The position numbers were made by a program, and so were the translations under genes. Positions 1 through 8,468 of a DNA stretch of 64,000 nucleotides are shown piece after piece; positions within the stretch are counted from its first letter, which is position 1; each line of letters opens with the position of its first letter. The notes below the pieces were generated by a model. That model ran no database searches. It was not told where the DNA came from and worked only from the letters and a program-made list of their open reading frames with translations. The stretch is from Sphingobacterium populi (lineage in GTDB: Bacteria; Bacteroidota; Bacteroidia; Sphingobacteriales; Sphingobacteriaceae), in assembly GCF_001586775.1 (NCBI RefSeq), contig NZ_LQXS01000001.1:620001-684000 (forward strand). Direction: 5' to 3'.

Positions 1-207
1 ATGGCATGTCATTTTAATATAGCGCCAAGCCTGATCCTCTTGCAGTACGGCATCAAGCTCATTGCGATCCGACATCCACTTTTCGAGCTCGGATAGGTCG
101 TTTATTTCTCGCTGTTGTAATTCTGTAAATAATTTCTCCAGATTCTTCCACTTCATTGGTAGATCCTGCGGTACATATGTTCTTGGCTTTGCCAATGTCG
201 TCTTCAT
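1..207 (-). CDS. M3 family oligoendopeptidase, N-terminal part (partial)
   Basis: This gene reads leftwards from an ATG at 207 and runs off the left edge of the window, so only the first 69 residues are visible. They begin MKTTLAKPRTYVPQDLPMKW and continue with a charged helical stretch. That matches the N-terminal helical region of Bacteroidota M3-family zinc oligoendopeptidases (PepF-like), cytoplasmic enzymes that cut short peptides. The HExxH zinc motif would lie outside the window, so catalysis cannot be confirmed. The gene is divergent from lepA, with 132 bases between the two starts. The family call rests on recognition of the N-terminus only. Confidence 0.7.
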   Translation of the reverse strand, partial: MKTTLAKPRTYVPQDLPMKWKNLEKLFTELQQREINDLSELEKWMSDRNELDAVLQEDQAWRYIKMTCH

Positions 208-300
208 ATTATGTGCGTTTGTGATGATGCACGAAATTACTTATTTTTTTGATACCTCAATTGCTGGCCTAAGCATGCGAAAAAGCTCGTCGAAATGCAC

Positions 301-308
301 TATATTTG
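301..308 (+). promoter_or_regulatory. Bacteroidota -7 element upstream of lepA
   Basis: TATATTTG is a perfect match to TAnnTTTG, the -7 element used by the Bacteroidota housekeeping sigma factor. It ends 31 bases before the lepA ATG. No convincing TTG-type -33 element lies at the usual distance. The start of transcription should fall near 312. Confidence 0.6.
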
Positions 309-339
309 CCGATTATAAAAAGAGACGGTAGAACCTAGT

Positions 340-2130
340 ATGGAGCATATACGCAATTTTTGCATCATCGCGCACATTGATCACGGAAAGAGTACCTTGG
401 CCGATAGATTGTTGGAATTCACCAACACGATTACGCAGCGCGAAGCGCAGGCGCAATTATTGGACAACATGGACCTGGAGCGCGAGCGCGGCATCACGAT
501 TAAGAGTCACGCTATCCAGATGGATTTCATACGAGACGGACAAAAGTACACGCTTAATCTGATTGATACACCGGGTCACGTCGATTTTTCTTATGAAGTT
601 TCTCGGTCGATCGCAGCTTGCGAAGGAGCATTACTTATTGTTGATGCTTCGCAGGGTATTCAAGCACAAACGATTTCGAATCTATACCTAGCCTTAGAGC
701 ACGATTTAGAGATAATTCCCATCTTAAATAAAATGGATCTGCCTGGCGCGATGCCAGAAGAGGTAAAAGATCAGATTGTGGAATTGATTGGCGGAAAACG
801 CGAAGATATTATTCCTGCCTCGGGCAAAACCGGTATGGGTATTCCAGATATTTTGGATGCGATCATCGATCGTATTCCTGCGCCAGTTGGTGATCCAAAT
901 GGCGAGTTGCAAGCCTTGATTTTTGACTCGGTATTCAATTCTTTCCGCGGTATCATGGCTTATTTCAAAGTCGAAAATGGCGAGATTCGCAAAGGTGATA
1001 AAGTAAAATTTGTGGCCACAGGAAGAGAATATTTTGCCGACGAGATCGGTACATTGAAGCTTAATCAAGTTGCCAAAGATGTCATCAAAACGGGTGACGT
1101 AGGTTATATTATTTCTGGCATTAAAGAAGCCAGAGAAGTAAAAGTAGGAGACACCATTACGCACAAAGAACGGCCTTGTGCGTCGGCTATTCAAGGATTT
1201 GAGGAAGTAAAACCGATGGTTTTCGCGGGTATTTATCCGGTAGATACCGAAGATTATGAAGAATTACGCGAATCCATGCACCGCTTGCAATTGAATGATG
1301 CTTCGCTGGTATTCGAACCCGAATCTTCCGCTGCATTGGGTTTTGGTTTCCGATGTGGATTTTTGGGCATGCTTCATATGGAGATTATCCAAGAACGTTT
1401 AGAACGCGAGTTCAACATGACGGTGATTACCACGGTGCCCAACGTATCTTACAAAGCTTATCTGACCAAAGATAAAGAAGAAGTAGTGGTACACAACCCT
1501 TCCGATCTTCCAGACCCAAGTAAGTTGGACACGATCGAAGAACCGTACATTAAAGCAAATATCATTACCAAATCCGATTTTGTCGGTCCGGTCATGTCTT
1601 TGTGTATTCAAAAAAGAGGTACAATAGTCAACCAATCATATTTAACTTCGGACCGCGTCGAGTTGGTTTTCGAAATGCCAATGGGAGAGATTGTATTCGA
1701 CTTTTACGATAAGTTGAAAACAATTTCCAAAGGATACGCATCGTTTGATTATCATCAAATTGGGTACCGTACCTCCGATTTAGTACGTTTGGATATCCGT
1801 TTGAATGATGAGCCGGTCGATGCATTATCATCACTTATTCACCGTAGCAACGCATATGATTTTGGTAAGAAAATCTGTGAAAAGCTAAAAGAGCTATTGC
1901 CTCGGCAGCAGTTCGAGATTCGTATACAGGCGTCGATCGGTGCTAAGATTATCGCTCGCGAAACTATTTCCGCTTTGCGTAAGGACGTTACGGCAAAATG
2001 TTATGGCGGTGATATTTCACGTAAGCGTAAGTTGCTTGAAAAACAGAAAAAAGGTAAGAAACGCATGCGCTCGGTAGGGAATGTAGAGATTCCACAATCG
2101 GCGTTTATGGCGGTTCTAAAATTGGACTAA
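340..2130 (+). CDS. lepA: Elongation factor 4 (LepA), back-translocating ribosomal GTPase
   Basis: LepA/EF4 is a translational GTPase that acts on stalled or mis-translocated 70S ribosomes. The 596-residue length is normal for the family. The P-loop AHIDHGKST lies at residues 11-19, followed by the switch I motif RGITIKS, the DTPGH G3 motif and the NKMD G4 motif. EF-G-like domains II, III and V follow, and then the LepA-specific C-terminal domain ending in a lysine/arginine-rich tail. The ATG at 340 is the only start that keeps the canonical N-terminus. FolD follows 31 bases after the stop, so co-transcription is likely. Nothing is missing or unusual. Confidence 0.98.
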   Translation: MEHIRNFCIIAHIDHGKSTLADRLLEFTNTITQREAQAQLLDNMDLERERGITIKSHAIQMDFIRDGQKYTLNLIDTPGHVDFSYEVSRSIAACEGALLIVDASQGIQAQTISNLYLALEHDLEIIPILNKMDLPGAMPEEVKDQIVELIGGKREDIIPASGKTGMGIPDILDAIIDRIPAPVGDPNGELQALIFDSVFNSFRGIMAYFKVENGEIRKGDKVKFVATGREYFADEIGTLKLNQVAKDVIKTGDVGYIISGIKEAREVKVGDTITHKERPCASAIQGFEEVKPMVFAGIYPVDTEDYEELRESMHRLQLNDASLVFEPESSAALGFGFRCGFLGMLHMEIIQERLEREFNMTVITTVPNVSYKAYLTKDKEEVVVHNPSDLPDPSKLDTIEEPYIKANIITKSDFVGPVMSLCIQKRGTIVNQSYLTSDRVELVFEMPMGEIVFDFYDKLKTISKGYASFDYHQIGYRTSDLVRLDIRLNDEPVDALSSLIHRSNAYDFGKKICEKLKELLPRQQFEIRIQASIGAKIIARETISALRKDVTAKCYGGDISRKRKLLEKQKKGKKRMRSVGNVEIPQSAFMAVLKLD

Positions 2131-2161
2131 TCTATTTATTTGAGAACATAAATTATACATT

Positions 2162-3046
2162 ATGCAATTACTAGACGGCAAAGTAGTATCGGCCAAAATA
2201 AAAGAAGATATCAAGCAGGAAGCTGCTGAATTTTTGAAAGAAACCGGTCGAAAACCTCATTTGGTCGCTATTTTGGTGGGAAATGATGGTGGGAGCGAAA
2301 CCTACGTAGCCAGTAAGATGCGTAACTGTGAAATGGTCGGGTTCGATTCGACCAATATTCGCTACGGCGTCGAAATCACCGAAGCCGAATTGATTGCCAA
2401 GATCAAAGAAATTAATACGGATGCATCTATTGATGGGTTAATCGTACAATTGCCTCTGCCACCGCATATCAATCCAGATAAGATCACCGAAGCGATTGAC
2501 TATCGTAAAGATGTGGATGGTTTTCATCCCGTAAATCTTGGTAGAATGCAGCGCAATTTGCCATGCTTCGTGCCCGCTACACCCTATGGCATTATGTTGA
2601 TGCTGGATCATTATAATATCGAAACCGCCGGAAAAAAAGCGGTGATCGTTGGTAGAAGCAATATCGTAGGCTCGCCAATGAGTATATTGCTGGCTCGCAA
2701 TACGCAGCCAGGAAACTGTACCGTAACGATAACCCACAGCCGTACACAAAATCTCCGCGAAGAAGTGTTGCAAGGCGATATCATTGTAGCGGCTATCGGA
2801 AAGAAAAATTTCGTAACAGCAGATATGATAAAAGATGGTGCAGTTGTGATCGATGTGGGTATTAATCGCGAAACATCTACTGAAACTAAATCGGGTTTCA
2901 AACTCTACGGAGATGTTGATTTTGAACATGTCGCTCCAAAAACATCATGGATCACACCAGTTCCCGGTGGTGTTGGGCTGATGACCATTATCGGTTTGTT
3001 AAAAAATACGTTGGAAGCCGCCAAAGGCACCATCTACAAAGATTAA
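2162..3046 (+). CDS. folD: Bifunctional methylenetetrahydrofolate dehydrogenase / methenyl-THF cyclohydrolase
   Basis: FolD interconverts 5,10-methylene-THF, 5,10-methenyl-THF and 10-formyl-THF in the cytoplasm, supplying one-carbon units for purines and formyl-Met. The 294 residues carry the catalytic Tyr48 and Lys52 in the motif ETYVASKMRNC. The QLPLPPH motif follows, then the Rossmann motif VGRSNIVGSP and the C-terminal PGGVGLMT signature. Length and motif order are standard. It lies 31 bases after lepA and is followed by a strong hairpin that overlaps the start of the next gene. Confidence 0.98.
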   Translation: MQLLDGKVVSAKIKEDIKQEAAEFLKETGRKPHLVAILVGNDGGSETYVASKMRNCEMVGFDSTNIRYGVEITEAELIAKIKEINTDASIDGLIVQLPLPPHINPDKITEAIDYRKDVDGFHPVNLGRMQRNLPCFVPATPYGIMLMLDHYNIETAGKKAVIVGRSNIVGSPMSILLARNTQPGNCTVTITHSRTQNLREEVLQGDIIVAAIGKKNFVTADMIKDGAVVIDVGINRETSTETKSGFKLYGDVDFEHVAPKTSWITPVPGGVGLMTIIGLLKNTLEAAKGTIYKD

Positions 3047-3061
3047 TCTTTGGTATAAAAA

Positions 3062-3105
3062 TTGCCTTACATGAGCGTAAACTAAATTATTACGCTCATG
3101 GGCAA
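3062..3105 (+). promoter_or_regulatory. Hairpin covering the start codon of the downstream lipoprotein gene
   Basis: CATGAGCGTAA (3070-3080) and TTACGCTCATG (3090-3100) are perfect 11-base arms around a 9-base loop. TTGCC (3062-3066) and GGCAA (3101-3105) extend the stem after a 3-base bulge. The ATG of the lipoprotein gene (3098-3100) and its next codons are inside the right arm. No T-run follows, so this is not a standard terminator. It could hide the start codon or stabilise the folD 3' end. Confidence 0.6.
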
Positions 3106-3553
3106 ATCTATTTTCTTCGTCGCTGCACTGGTTTCGACTACGATGTTGATCGCGTGTAACTCTAACTCTTCACAAAATAGTTCCACATCAACAACTGAGG
3201 ATACTTTGGCTAAAAGTACGCCTGGGCAACGCTTGGATCAGGTAATTGAAAATGTGGAGCAAAGCGCGGCACATACTACTGCAATGGCTCAGAGAGAAGT
3301 GAAAAAAGCTGAAGCTGCGATGCAAGAGGCCAAACAAGATCTGGCTGAGGCCAAAGATCGGGGCGATGCGAAAGCAGAAAAGGAAGCGCAAAAAGCATTA
3401 GACAAAGCGACGCAAGTTTGGGAAAACACCAAAAAAGGAGCTGAAAAGGCGGTAGATGCTACTAAAAATGCGGCGCGTAGAACTGGTGAGGCCGTAGACA
3501 CGTCCTTACAAAGAGCTGGTCGCAAGGTAGATGACTTGCTAAACAAAGATTAG
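3098..3553 (+). CDS. Small Ala/Lys-rich lipoprotein
   Basis: The protein has a lipoprotein signal peptide: a short basic start, a hydrophobic stretch, and a lipobox ending at Cys20 (LIAC). The mature part opens with a Ser/Asn/Thr-rich linker. A long charged helix follows, dense in Ala, Lys, Glu and Asp (about residues 50-140), with AEKEAQKALDKA-like repeats similar to LEA or apolipoprotein-like amphipathic helices. The likely location is the inner face of the outer membrane. I do not recognise a named family. The start codon is buried in a strong predicted hairpin, the most distinctive thing about this gene. Confidence 0.75.
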   Translation: MGKSIFFVAALVSTTMLIACNSNSSQNSSTSTTEDTLAKSTPGQRLDQVIENVEQSAAHTTAMAQREVKKAEAAMQEAKQDLAEAKDRGDAKAEKEAQKALDKATQVWENTKKGAEKAVDATKNAARRTGEAVDTSLQRAGRKVDDLLNKD

Positions 3554-3584
3554 TTTTTTTTTCCTGTACAAAAATTCTGTTGCT

Positions 3585-4004
3585 ATGACACTCACGTCAA
3601 AATACACTGCACTCATCGATCTTGTACATTCGCTCCAAATAGATCCACTGGACATTAAGGAAGGCGATTCGCATTTACGCATTAGCGGAGTAGCCCCTTC
3701 GGTAGATGCAAAAAATAAGGTTTGGGATTTGTACAACAGAATCGACCCAAATTATCTATCAGAAGATCTTTCTTTGGAATTGACCGTGCGAAACAGCGAC
3801 TCCCTAAACGAAGCAAGTGTAAATTGTGTCGACGAGCCATTTGTGGCAGTCCGGCTTGGCCCTGGCGTAAACCAAGCAGTAGTCGCTGAGCTTGCACATG
3901 GAGATCGCGTACAAATTCTCGGTTTGACTAATCAAAACTGGTGTCTTATAAAAGTAAATGAGCAGATAGAAGGCTACTGCTATATCGACTATCTTTCTCT
4001 ATAG
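3585..4004 (+). CDS. BON-like / SH3-type small protein
   Basis: This is a 139-residue protein with two parts. Residues 1-68 resemble a BON or LysM-associated module (helix-strand pattern ending in LSLELTV). Residues 83-139 resemble a bacterial SH3 domain (FVAVRLGPGVNQAVVAELAH, then WCLIKVNEQIEGYCYI). SH3b domains usually bind peptidoglycan or peptides. No signal peptide is visible, so it may be cytoplasmic, or the true start may differ. It follows the lipoprotein gene by 31 bases, with a T-rich stretch between. The domain assignments are from sequence pattern only. Confidence 0.65.
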   Translation: MTLTSKYTALIDLVHSLQIDPLDIKEGDSHLRISGVAPSVDAKNKVWDLYNRIDPNYLSEDLSLELTVRNSDSLNEASVNCVDEPFVAVRLGPGVNQAVVAELAHGDRVQILGLTNQNWCLIKVNEQIEGYCYIDYLSL

Positions 4005-4035
4005 GGGCATATTTTATTGGAAATTAATCGATACG

Positions 4036-4068
4036 ATTTGGATTTATTCCAAATAGTATTTAGATTTG
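4036..4068 (+). promoter_or_regulatory. Complete Bacteroidota promoter with an overlapping dyad
   Basis: TTTG at 4037-4040 and TAGATTTG at 4061-4068 are separated by 20 bases, an unusually complete TTTG-N(~19)-TAnnTTTG promoter. The dyad ATTTGGA (4036-4042) / TCCAAAT (4048-4054) overlaps the -33 element. More TTGGA/TCCAA half-sites lie on each side. It ends 10 bases before the ATG at 4079, so the leader would be very short. Confidence 0.6.
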
Positions 4069-4078
4069 TTCCAATTAG

Positions 4079-4444
4079 ATGAAGATGATCTGTCCTTTAG
4101 CAAATGTTGAGAAAGTGTTCGAGTCAGAACACGGTGTGGTGTATCAATGCAGCCGTCAAAACTGCTATTGGTTAGAATTTCAAGGTACGACAACTGCTTT
4201 TAAAATTTCCGATCTATTCTTATTTAAGAAACGCATTGATTCCATTGATATAGAAGCCATGTTGTCAGAATCGTCAAGATCATATGATTTTGAGATTGTT
4301 ATGCCTTTTCGCACAGAGCGCTGCTATCTATTAAATGTCTCAGATATTCTTAATTTGAGAGAAATATTGGCTGGTACCAAATTTATGATTCAGCTCAATA
4401 GCGAAGTCAAACGTTGCCTTCGTAGGGGCTGTATATTGGCCTAA
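4079..4444 (+). CDS. Small Cys-containing Bacteroidota protein of unknown function (DUF6686-like)
   Basis: This 121-residue protein starts with a Cys-rich segment, with cysteines near residues 5, 24, 29 and 31 (YQCSRQNCYW). Such an arrangement could bind metal or form a small knuckle. The rest alternates strands and helices and ends CLRRGCILA. It resembles short DUF6686-type proteins from Bacteroidota, but I cannot confirm the family. It has its own promoter with a dyad and sits just upstream of ferritin. A link to iron is possible only by position. Confidence 0.6.
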   Translation: MKMICPLANVEKVFESEHGVVYQCSRQNCYWLEFQGTTTAFKISDLFLFKKRIDSIDIEAMLSESSRSYDFEIVMPFRTERCYLLNVSDILNLREILAGTKFMIQLNSEVKRCLRRGCILA

Positions 4445-4551
4445 AATCACCACTTGTAATTATACTGATTCTAAACAAGTTACCGTCTATAAAAGTAATT
4501 TAGACTTAATTTGTATTACATTTTTATCCGCCTAATTTTGCATTGGTACCG

Positions 4552-4559
4552 TATCTTTG
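4552..4559 (+). promoter_or_regulatory. -7 element upstream of ferritin
   Basis: TATCTTTG is a perfect TAnnTTTG match, 64 bases before the ferritin ATG. It predicts an untranslated leader of about 60 bases. No clear Fur-type palindrome is visible around it. Confidence 0.5.
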
Positions 4560-4623
4560 TATCAAACAAAAGCGTATAATACCTGTTGTCAGGATATTGA
4601 AGCTTTTCTAAAAAAGATATAAC

Positions 4624-5151
4624 ATGAAAGATTTATTGAAATTAAAATCTTCTTTAGCAGAAGAGATAGAAAACATATTGAACGCGCAAATAAAAGTAGA
4701 AGCTCATGCCTCTGCCTTATACTTAGCAATGTCAAGTTGGTGTGATGATCAAGGATTTGATAATGCAGCAAACTTCTTTGCAAAGCAATCTGATGAAGAA
4801 CGCGCACATATGCTGAAATTGTTCAAATATGTAGGCGACCGTGGTGGCCGCGCTATATCACCAGAGATTACTAATGTACCAACAGATTTTGAGTCTTTCC
4901 GTGGTGTGTTTGAGCAAACTTTGGAGCAAGAAATGTTTGTTACTGAGCAATTTAATACTATTGCCGATTTGTGCATGAAATCTAAGGATTATGTCACGTT
5001 TAATTTCGTGCAGTGGTTTCTAGAAGAGCAAGTTGAAGAGGAGTATGTTGCTAGACGCATTATCGAATTATTCGACGTTATTGGAGAGCAAGGTACTGGT
5101 CTTTGGGAGATTGACAGACATTTGGTTAAGGTAACTTACGACGAAGCATAG
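4624..5151 (+). CDS. ftnA: Non-heme ferritin
   Basis: Ferritin oxidises Fe(II) and stores it as a mineral inside a 24-subunit shell in the cytoplasm. The 175 residues form the usual four-helix bundle. Ferroxidase-centre ligands are visible: Glu26 and Tyr33 in the first helix (KVEAHASALYLAM) and the E-x-x-H pair Glu59/His62 (DEERAHML) in the second. Further glutamates lie in FEQTLEQE and in the fourth-helix VQWFLEEQVEEE motif. It lacks the heme-binding features of bacterioferritin. It is monocistronic: its own -7 element upstream, a strong terminator downstream. Confidence 0.95.
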   Translation: MKDLLKLKSSLAEEIENILNAQIKVEAHASALYLAMSSWCDDQGFDNAANFFAKQSDEERAHMLKLFKYVGDRGGRAISPEITNVPTDFESFRGVFEQTLEQEMFVTEQFNTIADLCMKSKDYVTFNFVQWFLEEQVEEEYVARRIIELFDVIGEQGTGLWEIDRHLVKVTYDEA

Positions 5152-5189
5152 TTTGCTGATCACTGTTTTCTCAGTTTGAGCATTTATAT

Positions 5190-5222
5190 AAAGGGTTTAA
5201 TATTATATTAAACCCTTTTTTT
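5190..5222 (+). terminator. Intrinsic terminator after ferritin
   Basis: AAAGGGTTTAATAT (5190-5203) and its perfect complement (5205-5218) form a 14-bp stem with a one-base centre. The stem runs into a seven-T run (5216-5222). This is a classic rho-independent terminator. Confidence 0.9.
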
Positions 5223-5260
5223 GTACAATAATTTCAAGATACAGCGTTATAATGTTAACT

Positions 5261-5268
5261 TACATTTG
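5261..5268 (+). promoter_or_regulatory. -7 element upstream of the large outer-membrane protein
   Basis: TACATTTG is a perfect TAnnTTTG match 39 bases before the GTG start at 5308. It is a single-element call without a clear -33 box. Confidence 0.5.
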
Positions 5269-5307
5269 TCGGTTAACGAATATATTTTGTCACTGCCTTT
5301 TTAGATT

Positions 5308-8052
5308 GTGCGCGTGCATTTTAGACAGTTCATCTCACTCATGTCGATCATTTTATTTTGGGTAGGTCTTGCGAGTCAGGGCCATGCTCAAGTGCGGGGT
5401 AAAGTGATTACAGGAACGGTGATTGATTCTTTGCAAATCGGATTGAAAGGTGTCAACGTTTTTCTAGAAAGCGATCAAGATACACTTTATACCGTGACAA
5501 ACGGCCAAGGTGTTTACCGTTTCCGTGGCGTAGTGGATCCAGAAATCAAGTTGAGCTATTCAATGTTAGGCAAAGAGCGGCAGACCGCTTACGTAAGCCT
5601 TTATGAGCATGATCCTAATCCACTGGTTTTATCACCTGTTATGCTGGTTTCGGGCATATCTTATATCGATCCTGTCCAAGTACTTCGCGCGGTTCCTATA
5701 GTGCATAAAGGCGACACGACACTATTTAATTTATCAGGATTTTCATACGAAAAGCAAGCCTTGCTAGAAGACGTACTTCGAAGTTCTTTGCCAGGTTTCA
5801 ATGTACTGCGCGACGGCACCACATTTTATAACGGCCAAGTGATCACTTCTGTACAGGTCGATGGTCGCAAATTTTTTGGTGGCGATGTGCTGACTGCTAC
5901 GAGAAATCTACCAGCAGATTATATCAAGCAAATCGAGGTGATTGATCATTATGGTGAAATGGCGGAGATCAAAGGCATCAAAAATTCAAAACCAGAGAAA
6001 ATCATCAACATCGTCTTGCATGAAGATCGGAAAAAGATCATGTTTGGGCAGGCTACAGCAGGTGGTGGTACTAACGACCGCTATCTTGGTAGTGTTGGGT
6101 TGAATAAATTTGATCGCGGGCAGGAAGTATCTATTATCGCTTCAACCAATAATACAAATACCAGTCTATTTACTTTCGGTTCGCCGGATGGTGTTGGCGG
6201 TCGCTCAGCTAGCCTGTCAGATATTGGTGATTACGCCGATCAGGCCGATGGCTTGAATACAATTAACTCCTTTGGAATCAATTTTTCAGACAATATTGGA
6301 CAGCGAAGTACATTGACTAGTAGTTATGCGTATTCGCAGCGAAAGAATCAGACGCTTGGTAACTCTTTACTACGCTCTACATATGACACATATCAAATTA
6401 CTAAAACGGATGATTTTACATCCGTTAGCGATGATCGAACGCATAAGTTTGATTTCGAGCTCAATTCGCGTTTCAAAAATAACGATTTATTGAAGATCAA
6501 ACCGTCAGTTATTTTAAACCGGTCTGTGCGAGACAATAAGCGTAATATTTTATTAAATAATGTGCGCGTAAGAAATGATGGTTGGTATCAAGACTCATCG
6601 ACTATTGATCGACCAAACTACCAATTAAATGCATTGTATTCTAAGCACTTCCAAAATCCGAGGCGTAAATTAGTAGGAGATGTGCAGGTTGGGTACCAAC
6701 GCAATGACAAGATAGAGGATGTATCAGAGCAATATGTGATTTATGATACGACTAGTGGTATACCGATGATTAGCCGTTTTAATCAACAGCAATTAGTTAA
6801 TCAATATGATGCTACCAAATCTTTACGCGGTGCTGTATCGTATGTAGAACCATTTTTCGATCATAGCTTATTAGAAATTTCGTACGAATATGATTTGACC
6901 AATATCGAAATGTCTCGACGCGTGCGTTTGCCGTCAGAATTTTATACTCCAGTGGTCGATTCGTTGGGACTTAATTATGAGTATTTTTTCAGTAGTAATC
7001 GAACGGCATTATTGTACCAATACGAACCCAATAAGCGCTTTCGCGCAAATCTTGGTTTTGGCGTTCAACCTTTAAGATTATCTGGTGCTGTCGCAAACGA
7101 CACGTTGCAGTATCGGTATGACAATATTAACTTGATTCCGTCTGCGATGCTGCGTTATCGTTTTAATGATGAGTTGGATTGGCAGTTCACGTATAATGGA
7201 AAGAATAGTCAGCCCAACTTTCTGCAGATAGCTCCGATCCGAGATAATACGAATTCACGATTAGTAATCGTAGGAAATCCATTGTTAAGGGCTGAATTTG
7301 TAAACCGTTTATCTACTATAGTTCGCAAATCGATTCCCAACAAAGGACAATATCTAGAACTTAATTTCGCATACAATTTTACAAGCAATAAAATAGTTGC
7401 TTCCAAAACCGCTAATTTTGATGAAACTGTACAAGAAACGTCTTTTATAAATACGGATGGCTACTACGAACTCAAGGGTTACTACACATTCAATAGCCCA
7501 TTGTTCAACGACCAATTTCATTTAGAAACAACTGGTAACTTAGATTATTTCAATAATATTGTATTCGTCAATGCAGAACGTAGCCTGACGCGACAGTACC
7601 TTTTCGCTCAAAATCTTCAGCTCCGCTATAATTGGGATGAATACTTTGAATCTGTGTTTAATGCTAATTATTTATTAAATCAGGCGAATTTCGAACTGCC
7701 ACAACAGCAGCGTATTGCAGCGCATTCTGCACTATTTAGTCTGGGCGGGCGCGGTTATCTAAGCGATCGTTTTATGCTTGGAGCCGAGATGTCACAGCGA
7801 TGGTTTCGCGGTTATGTACAGGATATTACAGATGTGAGTCCGACGATCATTAATACGTATCTTGAATATTCGTTTTGGAAGAATAAAATGGCACTACTCC
7901 GGTTAGAGTGCTTTGATCTTCTGGATCAGAACAAGAATGTGGGCGTCGTTACCGAATATGTGGGCAATGATATTTTCGAATCTCGTAACAACAGATTAGG
8001 CCGCTATTTTATGCTAACGCTTAATATGCGTTTGCAACGCTTGCCCAAGTAA
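5308..8052 (+). CDS. Outer-membrane beta-barrel protein with carboxypeptidase-regulatory-like N-domain
   Basis: This 914-residue protein is TonB-receptor-like. A signal peptide (MRVHFRQFISLMSIILFW, cleaved after GHAQ near residue 28) leads into a CarboxypepD_reg-like beta-sandwich (about 32-105). A plug-like region follows (DVLRSSLPGFNV, VQVDGRKFFGGDVLTATRNLPADYIKQIEVID), then a long barrel. The VLRSLPGF/VDG layout is that of the outer_membrane_beta-barrel (SusC-distant) group. I chose GTG at 5308 because the internal ATG at 5341 would delete the basic end of the signal peptide. No SusD partner or ligand gene is adjacent, so the cargo is unknown. Confidence 0.85.
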   Translation: MRVHFRQFISLMSIILFWVGLASQGHAQVRGKVITGTVIDSLQIGLKGVNVFLESDQDTLYTVTNGQGVYRFRGVVDPEIKLSYSMLGKERQTAYVSLYEHDPNPLVLSPVMLVSGISYIDPVQVLRAVPIVHKGDTTLFNLSGFSYEKQALLEDVLRSSLPGFNVLRDGTTFYNGQVITSVQVDGRKFFGGDVLTATRNLPADYIKQIEVIDHYGEMAEIKGIKNSKPEKIINIVLHEDRKKIMFGQATAGGGTNDRYLGSVGLNKFDRGQEVSIIASTNNTNTSLFTFGSPDGVGGRSASLSDIGDYADQADGLNTINSFGINFSDNIGQRSTLTSSYAYSQRKNQTLGNSLLRSTYDTYQITKTDDFTSVSDDRTHKFDFELNSRFKNNDLLKIKPSVILNRSVRDNKRNILLNNVRVRNDGWYQDSSTIDRPNYQLNALYSKHFQNPRRKLVGDVQVGYQRNDKIEDVSEQYVIYDTTSGIPMISRFNQQQLVNQYDATKSLRGAVSYVEPFFDHSLLEISYEYDLTNIEMSRRVRLPSEFYTPVVDSLGLNYEYFFSSNRTALLYQYEPNKRFRANLGFGVQPLRLSGAVANDTLQYRYDNINLIPSAMLRYRFNDELDWQFTYNGKNSQPNFLQIAPIRDNTNSRLVIVGNPLLRAEFVNRLSTIVRKSIPNKGQYLELNFAYNFTSNKIVASKTANFDETVQETSFINTDGYYELKGYYTFNSPLFNDQFHLETTGNLDYFNNIVFVNAERSLTRQYLFAQNLQLRYNWDEYFESVFNANYLLNQANFELPQQQRIAAHSALFSLGGRGYLSDRFMLGAEMSQRWFRGYVQDITDVSPTIINTYLEYSFWKNKMALLRLECFDLLDQNKNVGVVTEYVGNDIFESRNNRLGRYFMLTLNMRLQRLPK

Positions 8053-8197
8053 ACAGCTGTCGTATCGTCTTGATAGTTAACACTATCTCTACATTATCTT
8101 CATGGTTACATAATGTACTCGCGCTGTGCAGCTTAGGCACTAAATGAAAAGATCATATTCTACTGTTTCATAATAATAAATCTTCCTGCAATATAGA

Positions 8198-8415
8198 GTG
8201 AACGGTGGCCAATGGAAAGATATGGAATATGTGCAAGCAGCAGATCCAGATTATACTTAAGATACACTTGCTGACGCAGTAGCATCTGGCAGAAGATCTT
8301 CGGCAAGTAAAATAACCCAAAATTAGATGGTGGCTTGCATCAGATTGAAGTACGCGCTATAGATCTGTTTGGCAAAGAACATCGTGCTGAGAAGTCGATT
8401 GAGGTAACACCTTAA
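8198..8415 (+). pseudogene. Decayed 3' remnant of a calcineurin-like metallophosphoesterase
   Basis: Reading from 8198 gives VNGGQWKDMEYVQAADPDY, then a TAA stop at 8258-8260. The same frame continues through a Gly-Arg-Arg-Ser stretch to a second stop at 8324-8326. In another frame, up to the TAA at 8413-8415, the text is KLDGGLHQIEVRAIDLFGKE and then a short tail. Together these match the C-terminal domain of Bacteroidota calcineurin-like phosphoesterases, where a G-x-W-x-x-M segment, a GRRPS motif and an H-x-I/V-E-V-R-A-x-D-x-x-G segment occur in that order. With two stops and a frame change, and the catalytic part gone, this is a relic rather than a gene. It fills most of an otherwise empty 416-base gap. 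Confidence 0.7.
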
Positions 8416-8468
8416 AAAAGCTTAGGCTTAAACGTCGATAATTCAATACAATTCCGCGCATTACGCAT

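Noticed and set aside
62..331. A plus-strand open frame of 89 codons at the left edge
   Set aside because: It overlaps the real minus-strand M3 peptidase start and its protein has no known pattern.
724..1194. A 156-codon minus-strand open frame inside lepA
   Set aside because: It is the antisense shadow of a highly conserved gene; its protein is Arg/Ile/Asn-rich without motifs.
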